Below, one piece after another: positions 42,257 to 50,746 of a stretch of 64,000 bases of DNA. The position numbers and the translations under genes were made by a program. How positions within the stretch are numbered: the first letter of the stretch is position 1; every line of letters starts with the position of its first letter. Under the pieces are notes generated by a model. The model searched no databases. It saw nothing but the letters and a program-made list of their open reading frames with translations, and was not told the DNA's origin. The stretch spans positions 62,001-126,000 of the forward strand of contig NZ_CP051625.1 of NCBI RefSeq assembly GCF_012844345.1, given 5' to 3'. The DNA comes from Pseudomonas sp. gcc21. GTDB taxonomy: Bacteria > Pseudomonadota > Gammaproteobacteria > Pseudomonadales > Pseudomonadaceae.

Positions 42257-43071
42257 TGATGACGATGAATGTTGGGCCGTTCGCACTGGCGGTGCCACAC
42301 ATCATATTGATGGTGAGCCTGTTGCTCGCCACCTTGACCGGCTGGTGGGTTGGCCGGCGCAGCAAGCTTAATCCCGAAGCGCAGTTGTTCAAGTTGCTGA
42401 TGGTCGCATTGCTGGTCGCCCGTCTGGCCTTCGTAATCGTCTATTTCGATCACTTTCGGGACGACCTTTGGGGCGTCATCGATATCCGCGATGGTGGCTT
42501 TTTCGCCTGGCCGGGGTTGATTGCCGCGATTGCGCTGGGTGCCTGGATGGCCTGGCGCGAGAAGACGTTGCGCATCCCGCTGGGGTCGGCCATGGCGGTG
42601 GGTGTGCTGATCTGGGGGTTCAGCAGCTTTGTGTTGCACGCCTTCGAGCAGGGCACGCGGCTTCCGGAACTGGCGCTGCGCGATAACCACGGCGCCCCGG
42701 TCGCGCTGGTGGACTATGTAGGCAAGCCGCTGGTAATCAACCTCTGGGCGACCTGGTGCCCGCCGTGCCGACGGGAAATGCCGGTGCTGGCCGAAGCGCA
42801 GCGCAAGGAGAGCGACCTCACATTTCTGTTCGTCAATCAGGGTGAAGGCGAGACCGTCATAGGCGAATTTCTGGCCTCACAAGGGCTGGGGCTGGAAAAC
42901 GTGCTGCTGGATACCGGCGGGCAACTAGGCCAGAAGCTGGGCTCGGCCGCGCTGCCTACAACGATTTTTTACGATGCCGAAGGTCGCCAGGTGAGTAGCC
43001 ACCTCGGTGAGCTGTCGCGGGCCAGCCTGGCGCGCGAACTGGATAAACTCAAGATGGATGCTCAACCATGA
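42253..43071 (+). CDS. dsbE: Membrane-anchored thioredoxin-like protein (TlpA/DsbE type)
   Basis: 272 residues. The N-terminal 125 residues carry three to four membrane segments resembling a small piece of a prolipoprotein-transferase-like fold; the C-terminal domain is TlpA-like with W-C168-P-P-C171 and the cis-Pro loop AALPTTIFY. It is probably reduced by DsbD and in turn keeps periplasmic thiols (e.g. for copper proteins or cytochrome c maturation) reduced. Overlaps dsbD and dsbG by 4 bp each. The membrane extension is unusual for plain DsbE. Confidence 0.88.
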   Translation: MMMTMNVGPFALAVPHIILMVSLLLATLTGWWVGRRSKLNPEAQLFKLLMVALLVARLAFVIVYFDHFRDDLWGVIDIRDGGFFAWPGLIAAIALGAWMAWREKTLRIPLGSAMAVGVLIWGFSSFVLHAFEQGTRLPELALRDNHGAPVALVDYVGKPLVINLWATWCPPCRREMPVLAEAQRKESDLTFLFVNQGEGETVIGEFLASQGLGLENVLLDTGGQLGQKLGSAALPTTIFYDAEGRQVSSHLGELSRASLARELDKLKMDAQP

Positions 43072-43847
43072 AACACACTTTTCCGCTGTCCCTGATTGTT
43101 TCTGCTATTGCCATGTTATCTGCGCCGCTGGGCGTCGCCGAGGAGCTGCCCGCTGCGGTCAAGGCCGTCGAAGCCCGTGGCGCTGAAATAGTCGGCAGCT
43201 TTGATGCACCGGGCGGGCTCAAGGGATATGCCGCCCGATTCAACGGCCAGGGCGTTTCCCTGTACCTGACGCCGGACGGGGAGCATGTGCTGGTGGGCAC
43301 CCTGGTCAATGCACAGGGCGAAGACCTGAGCCGTCCGCAGCTGGAGCAACTGGTCTATGAGCCAATGGGTAAGGAAATGTGGCAGCGTCTGGAAGACAGC
43401 ACCTGGATTGCGGATGGCTCTGCGGACGCGCCGCGCATCGTCTACATGTTCTCCGACCCGAACTGTCCGTTCTGCAACATGTTCTGGGAACAGGCGCGCC
43501 CCTGGGTCGAGGCGGGCGATGTGCAGGTTCGTCACGTCATGGTGGGTATGCTGCGCCCGGATAGCGCAGGCAAATCCGCAGCGCTGTTAGCCGCTGATAA
43601 CCCGGAGCAGGCACTCAATGAACATGAGGCGGCGGGCAAGGCCAGCACGCTCAAGGCAATGAAGAATATCCCCGCTGACCTGGACGAACAGCTACAGGCG
43701 AACCTGGCGTTGATGGGCGAGATGGGCGCCTCTGCTACGCCGGCCATTTACTTCATGGATGAGAACAACCGGTTGCAGCAACAGCAGGGTGCACCGCAGC
43801 CCGACACGCTGAATAAGATCATGGGGCCGCTGTCGGAAAATCAGTAA
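43068..43847 (+). CDS. dsbG: Thiol:disulfide isomerase DsbG
   Basis: 259 residues with signal peptide (cut after GVA), a DsbC/DsbG N-terminal dimerisation domain (residues 27-100), and a thioredoxin-fold domain with C133-P-F-C136 and cis-Pro in SATPAIYF. It protects or isomerises single cysteines in periplasmic proteins and is kept reduced by DsbD. Last gene of the operon; it converges on the ctaG-like gene. Confidence 0.93.
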   Translation: MKHTFPLSLIVSAIAMLSAPLGVAEELPAAVKAVEARGAEIVGSFDAPGGLKGYAARFNGQGVSLYLTPDGEHVLVGTLVNAQGEDLSRPQLEQLVYEPMGKEMWQRLEDSTWIADGSADAPRIVYMFSDPNCPFCNMFWEQARPWVEAGDVQVRHVMVGMLRPDSAGKSAALLAADNPEQALNEHEAAGKASTLKAMKNIPADLDEQLQANLALMGEMGASATPAIYFMDENNRLQQQQGAPQPDTLNKIMGPLSENQ

Positions 43848-43882
43848 TCGAGCGCAGGTCCTTACTGACGCGCTGCTGCCGA

Positions 43883-44527
43883 TCACGCGGCGGCGCTGCT
43901 GTCGTCCGGCTCTTCACGCAACAACAGGCGCGCACCGAACACCACGCCGCCCGCCATGTATACTAGTCCGCCCCAGGCGGCCATCAGTACGCCGCCGAAT
44001 CGCTGGTCCTCCAGCTGCTCGAAGCCAAAGGCACCGAGGCAGAGATCGGCGGGGTAGATGAGCGCAGGCGCGAGAATCAGCAGCATGCCGAGCATGGTCA
44101 TGTGTACGAAGCTGAAGAAGAACCCGATGACTGTTGCGCTTGCAGCTGCCTTTGAACGGGCCGCGAAACCCAGCAACCAGACGGCCAGGCCGGCAAGCAG
44201 AAAGCTGAGCTGCTGTACGACGAAGACCGACACGTGGCGCGCGGCTGCCTCATGCAGTACGGGCGCATGCCAGCCCCAGACAACGATCATCTCTACAGAG
44301 AACGCCAGGATCGCCCAGCCGCGAAGATTGCGCATGCCGTCCAGCTGAACGCCAGCGCGGGACAGCCCCAGCGCCAGGAGCGGGGCGACCAACGCAACGA
44401 TACCCAGGTGCAGCAGCATATGCGCAGAGAACGCGGTGCGACTCATCGCAGGTAAAGGACCAAGCCAGAAGCTGGCCAGCAGCAGAAAGCCCAACGTGAG
44501 CGGCCACATTTCGCGGATGGCTCTCAT
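43883..44527 (-). CDS. CtaG/caa3-type cytochrome c oxidase assembly factor
   Basis: 214 residues with six to seven membrane segments. MSRTAFSAHMLLHLGIVALVAP and FVHMTMLGMLLILAPALIYP are marks of the Caa3_CtaG family, whose conserved histidines bind copper for cytochrome oxidase assembly. It overlaps the Sco gene by 4 bp (ATGA), so both probably act in copper delivery to a terminal oxidase; the oxidase genes are not in the window. Confidence 0.88.
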   Translation of the reverse strand: MRAIREMWPLTLGFLLLASFWLGPLPAMSRTAFSAHMLLHLGIVALVAPLLALGLSRAGVQLDGMRNLRGWAILAFSVEMIVVWGWHAPVLHEAAARHVSVFVVQQLSFLLAGLAVWLLGFAARSKAAASATVIGFFFSFVHMTMLGMLLILAPALIYPADLCLGAFGFEQLEDQRFGGVLMAAWGGLVYMAGGVVFGARLLLREEPDDSSAAA

Positions 44528-45138
44528 TGATGATCTCCGGCGGAGCGGGGCAAGGCGTCGGCTATTTCGCGGGCCATGGCGTCCGTATCCATCTGCTGGG
44601 TGAAGTGCTTGACCAGCTCGCCATCCGGACCGATCAGGTACATCACAGCGCTATGATCCAGCGTATAGGCATCGCCCATAGGCACCTTCCTGGCATAAAC
44701 ACGGTACGCGTCGGATATAGCGTCTATCTGTTCGGGTGTGCCGGTCAGACCCAGAATGCGCGGATCGAAATGCCGGGTGTAGTCGGACAGTATCTCAGGC
44801 GTGTCGCGCTCGGGATCCAGGGTGATGAATAAAGGTTGTAACTGCCCGGCTTGCTGGTCGAGCGTTCGCAGAATTGCAGCTACTCTTGTGAGAGTCGTCG
44901 GACAGATATCAGGACAGTGTGTGAAGCCGAAGAACATCAGGGTCCACTGACCGCGGAAGGTTTGCTCGGTAATGGTTCGGCCGGTGGGGTCACGCAGTTC
45001 GAAAGGGCCACCAATGGCTGCGCCTTCGGCGATGGCAACCGAGGCGGACGTGCGGGCAGGCCACGACAGGTAAGCGACCGGCAAACCGGCGGCTAACAGA
45101 AGGATGCCAAGCCCACAGGCGATCAGTGTCTTGTTCAA
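44524..45138 (-). CDS. SCO1/SenC-family copper chaperone
   Basis: 204 residues with an N-terminal membrane anchor (ACGLGILLLAAGLPVAYL) and a thioredoxin-like domain. The copper ligands are C75 and C79 (FTHCPDICP) and the distal histidine in YTLDHSAVMYL. Sco proteins reduce and load the CuA centre of cytochrome oxidase. It leads the two-gene Sco-CtaG operon; closeness to DsbRS-DsbDEG gives a local envelope copper/thiol cluster. Confidence 0.92.
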   Translation of the reverse strand: MNKTLIACGLGILLLAAGLPVAYLSWPARTSASVAIAEGAAIGGPFELRDPTGRTITEQTFRGQWTLMFFGFTHCPDICPTTLTRVAAILRTLDQQAGQLQPLFITLDPERDTPEILSDYTRHFDPRILGLTGTPEQIDAISDAYRVYARKVPMGDAYTLDHSAVMYLIGPDGELVKHFTQQMDTDAMAREIADALPRSAGDHQ

Positions 45139-45327
45139 CGGCTAGGAACCAGCGTCAGGAGAATGAATGCATGCCAGTTGAGTCCATTGCGGCCGGAAAG
45201 TTTGCCAGGTGCGCTAGCCTGCGTCATTTGATCAGGTTAGCGGAACCCTTTGGTCCGGGCCTGGTCGCAGCATGGGTACACCTGCGGATCATCCGCGGTG
45301 CTCGCATTACGAACAAAGGAGTGATCG

Positions 45328-46305
45328 GTGAATTATAAAAGCATAAGCGACGTGACGACTCTCATGAACTACGGTGCCGGCAAGCTGCCCGCGGATGTGG
45401 ATTTGATTGTTGGTACGAGTCGCTACGGAATGCTTCTGGCGGACATTGTTTCGCTGAAGCTGAACCTGCCCCACACCAGCCTTGATGCCTTCCTGCGTAA
45501 CGATAAGGTAACGCCTGCCAACACGGCTGCCAGCTCGCTGGCCCGGTGCTGGGATGCGAAAAAAATTCTGGTCGTGGACGATGTTCACAATGAGTCAAAA
45601 CCCATCCGCAAGGTGGCGACAGAAATGGCCAGGCTGTTTTCCGGAAAGGTGATCACTCTGATCGCTTTTCCCGAGAAGGCCGAGGTTAATCAGGCTGACC
45701 ATCATCTTGACGTCGTCGACAGCCCACGGGTCTTCGAATGGAACATGATGCATGATCCGCTTATCAATAATGCCTGCCTGGATATCGACGGCGTGCTTTG
45801 CCTCGATCCGACCGTTGCGGAAAACGACGATGGCGAGAAGTATCTGCAGTTTCTGAACAACACGCTGCCATTGCACATTCCTTCCCAGCCGGTCGCTCAT
45901 CTGGTGACCAGCCGGTTGGAGAAATACCGCGAACAAACCGAGCAGTGGCTGGAGCGCCAGGGGGTTCGATACGGGCAGTTGCACATGTTGAATCTGCCCT
46001 CGGCGGCGGAGCGGCAGCGGTTGCGTATTCATTATCGGTTCAAGGCCGAGGTCTATCGTAGCCTGCCGGACTCTGTGCTGTTTATCGAGAGTGAGAAGGC
46101 GCAGGCGGTGGGTATCATGGAAGCAACCGGTAAGCCGGTGTTCTGTGTGGAAACCAATCGTATGTATGTGCCTGGCATGGCGTTTCATCCGGATGATGCG
46201 CAATCGAGGGGCGGGCTGTTGGAAAAGATCAGGCAGCTCAAGTACCGCCTTGGCCTGATGTTGAGCAGGCAAGCGTCTCCCACCGCCGCAACACGCATTA
46301 CCTGA
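45328..46305 (+). CDS. Phosphoribosyltransferase fused to a HAD-like phosphatase domain
   Basis: 325 residues from a GTG at 45328, with AAAGGAG at 45315-45321. The N-terminal domain has a PRPP-binding motif, ILVVDDVHNESKPIRKV near residue 79, in which the usual T-G-x-T is N-E-S-K. From about residue 150 a HAD domain starts with CLDIDGVLCLDP (Asp-x-Asp), followed by LVTSRLEKYREQTEQWL (motif II) and LFIESEKAQA (motif III/IV). The fusion could make and then dephosphorylate a ribose-phosphate compound, or modify a carbohydrate. It stands alone. No named family recognised with certainty. Confidence 0.8.
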   Translation: MNYKSISDVTTLMNYGAGKLPADVDLIVGTSRYGMLLADIVSLKLNLPHTSLDAFLRNDKVTPANTAASSLARCWDAKKILVVDDVHNESKPIRKVATEMARLFSGKVITLIAFPEKAEVNQADHHLDVVDSPRVFEWNMMHDPLINNACLDIDGVLCLDPTVAENDDGEKYLQFLNNTLPLHIPSQPVAHLVTSRLEKYREQTEQWLERQGVRYGQLHMLNLPSAAERQRLRIHYRFKAEVYRSLPDSVLFIESEKAQAVGIMEATGKPVFCVETNRMYVPGMAFHPDDAQSRGGLLEKIRQLKYRLGLMLSRQASPTAATRIT

Positions 46306-46483
46306 CCCTCCGCATAACCCGCATTTCTTTGGCTTCGGCCGGGCAGTGCTTGCCCGGCGATAACCTGCTCCGGCCGATTTGCACGTTTCGTACTAGGATG
46401 AAGTAGGCGTTTCGCTCTTAACGCGTGGGCGGAACGGCATCTTCCAGCAGCTGAATTCTGACGGTGTCACCTAAGGGGGCGTG

Positions 46484-47392
46484 ATGGATTGGCGAGGCAG
46501 ACGACGTAGCAGCAATATCGAAGATCGGCGTGGTCAACCCTTGCGGGGCGGAGCAGGCGGGGGCGGGCTGCTGCTGTTGTTGCGGTTTCTGCCGATGATG
46601 CTGCGTAGCAAGATCGGACGCATCGTATTGGCACTGGGTGTGGTCGCGTTTATCGGCGCGCGGATGCTGGGCATCGACCTGCTGCAGTTTGTCGACGGTG
46701 GCGCATCCAGCGTCGCCCAGACACCGCGCGAACTCACCCCGCAACAAAAGGAGCTTTCCGACTTTGTTTCGGTGGTGCTGGCGGATACCGAAGAAACCTG
46801 GAACGGCATTTTTGCCGCTGCAGGCGAAAACTATCAGGAACCCACCCTCGTGCTGTTCTCCGATCGTGTGAATTCGGCTTGCGGTACTGCCAGCTCGGCG
46901 GTCGGTCCCTTCTATTGTCCCGGCGATAATCAGGTTTACCTCGACCTGACCTTCTTCCGTGATCTCAAGCAACAGCTCGGCGCGCCCGGGGATTTTGCCC
47001 AGGCATATGTCATTGCGCATGAAGTCGGGCATCACGTGCAGAACCTGCTCGGCATCAGCGCCAAGGTTCGTAGCGCCGGTCAGGGCAGAAGCCAGGCCGA
47101 GGTGAATGAGCTGTCGGTACGCCAGGAATTGCAGGCTGATTGCTTCGCCGGCGTATGGGGTTATAGCGCTAACGAAGAGCGCCAGTTATTGGAAGAGGGC
47201 GATCTGGAGGAAGCGCTCAGGGCTGCCTCGGCCATCGGTGATGACAGGTTGCAGAAGCAGGCGGGGCAGGATGTGGTGCCGGACAGTTTCACCCATGGCA
47301 CCTCCGAGCAGCGCATGTCGTGGTTCCGTCGCGGCTTCGAGAGCGGCGATATCTCACAATGTGATACGTTCTCGGCGGCGCTGGGCGGCTGA
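46484..47392 (+). CDS. ypfJ: Neutral zinc metallopeptidase, YpfJ family
   Basis: 302 residues from ATG 46484, which has AAGGGGG at a normal distance; a GTG 3 bases earlier is possible. A Gly-rich basic N-terminus (RRGQPLRGGAGGGG) precedes one membrane segment (residues 49-63), then the metallopeptidase domain with H-E-V-G-H-H (near residue 180) and FSDRVNSACGTASSAVGPFYCP. Expected to be an inner-membrane-anchored protease facing the periplasm; substrates unknown. It converges on the LpxR-like gene. Confidence 0.9.
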   Translation: MDWRGRRRSSNIEDRRGQPLRGGAGGGGLLLLLRFLPMMLRSKIGRIVLALGVVAFIGARMLGIDLLQFVDGGASSVAQTPRELTPQQKELSDFVSVVLADTEETWNGIFAAAGENYQEPTLVLFSDRVNSACGTASSAVGPFYCPGDNQVYLDLTFFRDLKQQLGAPGDFAQAYVIAHEVGHHVQNLLGISAKVRSAGQGRSQAEVNELSVRQELQADCFAGVWGYSANEERQLLEEGDLEEALRAASAIGDDRLQKQAGQDVVPDSFTHGTSEQRMSWFRRGFESGDISQCDTFSAALGG

Positions 47393-47406
47393 CCGAAGCG
47401 GAAAAT

Positions 47407-47430
47407 GCTGGCGCGCATGGCCGCGCCAGC
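47407..47430. terminator. Hairpin between convergent ypfJ and lpxR-like genes
   Basis: GCTGGCGCG (47407-47415) and CGCGCCAGC (47422-47430) form a perfect 9-bp stem with a 6-base loop in a 45-bp gap between convergent stop codons. No U-run. Confidence 0.55.
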
Positions 47431-47437
47431 TGGCTGA

Positions 47438-48424
47438 TCAGAAAGCCTTGGAAAGCGTGATCGAACCAAACTCGTCATGCTGGTGCTGGTCAGTGAACTC
47501 CTTGGTGCGCCATACCTGGGCCAGGGCCAGCTGCCAGTTGCTCAGGGTAAAGGCTAGCCCGACCTTGGCATCGCCCACCCATTCCTCTCGATCCACGGAA
47601 TGGCTGTCTGTCCAGGTGTTGCCGTCCAGCAACATGTTCTGCGCCATGTAGCGTCCTTCGAGGTCGGCAAAAACGTACCAGCTCACACCGTTACCGGAAG
47701 TGAAATATTGACTGCCGCTGCGCCCAGGCGTAACCGAGGGCACGCTGAAGCTGCGATCCAGCCGATGCCCGAAGCGAAACCCAAGCCCGGCGGAGGCGTA
47801 GGTATACAGGTTGCCGAGCGTAAAGCCGGCACTGGGGCCGTATTCGAAATCCAGCCCCAGCAGGTTGTTCTGTTTCCACCAGCGCTGATCGTAGCCCAGG
47901 TTGATAAAGGGCTCGTTTTCCAACTGATGTTCCCAGCCCATCGGTTCATCGCTGTCGGTAACCTTGTGTACGGCGCGCTGGATCTTCTCGGCGCCGGCTG
48001 CGGGTCCTACCATGCCCGCATCAAGGTGCAAGCCGCGGGCCTTGCGCCATCCGTCCAGCTGTTCATTGGTAAATATCGAGGTGCCGAGGAAGAACAGCCC
48101 GGCGTAGGGCCGGTCATTGATAATCCGGCGTCGGTAGTTGATGTCAAAGGGCGTATAGATCTGATGGCCGCCACGGTAGGACACGTTGGCTACCTCGCTT
48201 CCGGACCAACCGGGCAGCGAGTCGGCGAGCCGGCGTGACCAGTGCTGTTGCTCCGGCTGGAATGACCAGAAGACCTCGAAACCGTTGCTGTAATGGCCGT
48301 CGCTATTGCGTGAAAAGGCGTCGTTTTCCACCTTGAGCGACAGCGTATCGGCAACCGCAGACGCTTGTAGCGCCCCACAGGCGAGACCAACGATCAGAAA
48401 CTTCCGGGCATTCGTCACTGGCAT
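47438..48424 (-). CDS. Outer-membrane LpxR-like lipid A deacylase (DUF2219)
   Basis: 328 residues from ATG 48424, with CAGGAG 7 bases upstream; the longer frame adds 16 residues without a ribosome site. Signal peptide (cut after SAVA), then SLKVENDAFSRNSDGHYSNG, the LpxR opening, and YTPFDINYRRRIINDRPYAG. The barrel ends in TLSKAF with a terminal Phe. LpxR removes the 3'-linked acyl chains of lipid A. The conserved N/H/Y motif residues near N-D-A-F and R-P-Y-A-G are present. Confidence 0.85.
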   Translation of the reverse strand: MPVTNARKFLIVGLACGALQASAVADTLSLKVENDAFSRNSDGHYSNGFEVFWSFQPEQQHWSRRLADSLPGWSGSEVANVSYRGGHQIYTPFDINYRRRIINDRPYAGLFFLGTSIFTNEQLDGWRKARGLHLDAGMVGPAAGAEKIQRAVHKVTDSDEPMGWEHQLENEPFINLGYDQRWWKQNNLLGLDFEYGPSAGFTLGNLYTYASAGLGFRFGHRLDRSFSVPSVTPGRSGSQYFTSGNGVSWYVFADLEGRYMAQNMLLDGNTWTDSHSVDREEWVGDAKVGLAFTLSNWQLALAQVWRTKEFTDQHQHDEFGSITLSKAF

Positions 48425-48660
48425 ATCCAACTCCTGGAACAAGGAATACTGATAGAAGGATGCGGCGAACAAGGGGAGGCCAGGAGAAGCTCCAGCGGGG
48501 CGAATGCGCCGTTATGAATTATCTCGGCCGCTGCGCTGCGTCCATTCCATGGACCTCTGGCGAGGCGGGTTGTTCAGCCGGAACTCTCAGCCTGCACACA
48601 CCGTCCCAATTCGTGTAACAGCAAAGTAGATGCGGCTAAGCGAATCCTGGGAGCGTAACG

Positions 48661-49002
48661 ATGAAGTTCATCTTTGAGGTGCGAATGAAACCCGGCTACA
48701 CAGTCGAGGAATACGCGGATGCCTGGATTCGCGCCAGCGAAGTTATCCAGCAGACACCCGGCGCGCTGGGCACGCGCCTGCATCGCAAGATTGGTGAGCC
48801 GGATACGCTGCTGGCGATCGCCAGCTGGGAGTCCAAGGCTGCGCGGGATGCCAAGGACGATCGACGCGACGAGATGGTGCGCGGCATTCTGGAAAAACAC
48901 GCCAGAAATTGCGAGATAACCATTATTGGTGAGTTTGAAGAGCCTGAATGGGAGGTGCTGCCGGGACACGGCCGCGCGGCTGATACAGGCTCACTGGGCT
49001 GA
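48661..49002 (+). CDS. Small ferredoxin-fold protein (antibiotic biosynthesis monooxygenase-like)
   Basis: 113 residues. MKFIFEVRMKPGYTVEEYADAW followed by GALGTRLHRKIGEPDTLLAIASWESKAARDA (key pattern I-A-S-W-E-S) matches the dimeric alpha-beta barrel fold of ABM/EthD-type proteins. Function cannot be set: members are small monooxygenases, stress proteins or regulators. GGGAG at 48648-48652 precedes the ATG. It lies 150 bp upstream of an acyl-CoA ligase gene on the same strand. Confidence 0.7.
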   Translation: MKFIFEVRMKPGYTVEEYADAWIRASEVIQQTPGALGTRLHRKIGEPDTLLAIASWESKAARDAKDDRRDEMVRGILEKHARNCEITIIGEFEEPEWEVLPGHGRAADTGSLG

Positions 49003-49152
49003 TACCAGACAGTGACGTCATGCAACATTAGCGAGCCTGTCTGACTTGCGCTGTATAAGGGCGGATTCCCGGCGGTAATGCGGGTCAGTGTCAATTGACG
49101 GTCACTTCGCTTCGTGCCAGTTTCTGATGTCCAATACAACGAGGAGCGCCCC

Positions 49153-50721
49153 ATGCAGGCCCCTGATGAAATGATCGATGGACGTCTCGCAAGCGAAATT
49201 CTGCAAGCTCTACCTGCCCGCATCAGCCATCGTCCTTTGAGGTGGGCCAGAGAGACGCCGGATGCCGAAGCAATTGTTGATTCCGAGGCCCGTTGGACCT
49301 ACGCCGAGTTGGCCCAGGCCATCGCATCCACCCGCCAGCTGCTGCTTGATCACGGGGTTCGCCCCGGCGATCGCATCATGGTGGTCAACGAGAACTGCAG
49401 AGCGCTGGTAGCGCTGATTTTTGCTGCCAGCGAGCTGGATGTCTGGTGTGCCGTCGTCAGCTCACGTCTGTCCGATAATGAAATCGACACTATTGCCGCG
49501 AGTTGCGATCCCAGGCGCCTGATCTATACGACCGCTACCTCGCCCGATGCACGGCACCATGCCGATCGTCATGGCGCTTGCTACCTGAAGCGCGAAGACA
49601 TCGGCGAGATTGCGCTGGGCCCGCTGAATGAAGACGCCGAACCCGAGCCGGTGGTTGCGGACCCGGCAGCCCAAGTGGCAACCATGATATTCACCTCGGG
49701 TACCACCGGAACGCCCAAAGGCGTCATGCTGACTCACCGTAATATGTTGTCCATCGCTTCGGTTGCCAGCGGCTTGCGCGGTTTTTCACCCGCCGACCGG
49801 GTGTATGCGGTTCTGCCCATCTCCCATGTCTTCGGCCTGAACTCTGTGTTTCTGGGTTCGCTCTACGCGGGCGCAACCTTGTATCTGACGGAACGCTTTG
49901 ATCCGGAGCGCACGAGAGACGTGCTGCTGCGTGAGAAGATCTCGGTGCTGCAGGGCGTGCCGGCAATGTTTCAGCGTTTTCTGGAGCATCTGAACGCCAA
50001 TCAGCTTGAGCTGGCCGCGCCGAATCTGCGCTATATCTCGGTCGGCGGAGCGCCGCTGGATCCGGGCGTCAAACAGCGCATCGAGGCTGCATTCAGTCTG
50101 CCACTGCACAACGGGTATGGGCTGACGGAAGCCTCTCCGACCATCTCGCAGACGCGTCTGGACGAACCTCTGGATGACACGTCTTGCGGCCGGTTGTTGC
50201 CTTTGATGGAGTACCGATTGCAGGACGCCGATCGGGCCGAGGTGGCTGCGGGGGAGGTGGGCGAACTGTGGGTCCGCGGACCTAACGTGATGAAGGGCTA
50301 TTACCGGCGCCCGAAGGAGACAGCTGACGTTCTGCTCCCGGACGGTTGGCTTAACACCGGTGATCTTGCGCGGGTGGACGACAAGGGTCGCCTGCATATC
50401 GTAGGCCGGACCAAGGAACTGATTATCCGCTCAGGGTTCAATGTTTACCCACCGGATGTCGAGGCGGTGCTCACGCAGCATCCGGATGTGACGCTGTCGG
50501 CCGTGGTCGGGCGGACGGTGCCAGGTAACGAAGAAGTGATTGCCTACGTTCAGCTGGTCCCTGGCAGTGTCACCAGCGCAGACGACATCAAGGCGTTTGC
50601 GGCTGAGCGATTGGCTCCCTACAAACGCCCTGCCAGAGTGATCATCATGGACCTGCTCCCGGCTACGCCCTCTGGCAAGATTCTCAAAAGTCAGCTCCGG
50701 CAGCGACTCAATTCGGAATAA
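49153..50721 (+). CDS. AMP-dependent acyl-CoA synthetase/ligase
   Basis: 522 residues from ATG 49153, with GAGGAG at 49140-49145; an in-frame start 39 bases upstream lacks one. ANL-superfamily motifs: FTSGTTGTPKGVMLTH (phosphate loop), NGYGLTEASPT, NTGDLARVDDKGRLHIVGR, KELIIRSGFNVYP and the C-terminal catalytic Lys in PATPSGKILK. It activates a carboxylic acid as acyl-AMP then acyl-CoA. Substrate unknown; the neighbouring TRAP/TAXI importer may supply an organic acid. It converges on the TRAP permease gene. Confidence 0.9.
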   Translation: MQAPDEMIDGRLASEILQALPARISHRPLRWARETPDAEAIVDSEARWTYAELAQAIASTRQLLLDHGVRPGDRIMVVNENCRALVALIFAASELDVWCAVVSSRLSDNEIDTIAASCDPRRLIYTTATSPDARHHADRHGACYLKREDIGEIALGPLNEDAEPEPVVADPAAQVATMIFTSGTTGTPKGVMLTHRNMLSIASVASGLRGFSPADRVYAVLPISHVFGLNSVFLGSLYAGATLYLTERFDPERTRDVLLREKISVLQGVPAMFQRFLEHLNANQLELAAPNLRYISVGGAPLDPGVKQRIEAAFSLPLHNGYGLTEASPTISQTRLDEPLDDTSCGRLLPLMEYRLQDADRAEVAAGEVGELWVRGPNVMKGYYRRPKETADVLLPDGWLNTGDLARVDDKGRLHIVGRTKELIIRSGFNVYPPDVEAVLTQHPDVTLSAVVGRTVPGNEEVIAYVQLVPGSVTSADDIKAFAAERLAPYKRPARVIIMDLLPATPSGKILKSQLRQRLNSE

Positions 50722-50746
50722 CCACCAGTTCTTTGTTGCTGCCCCG

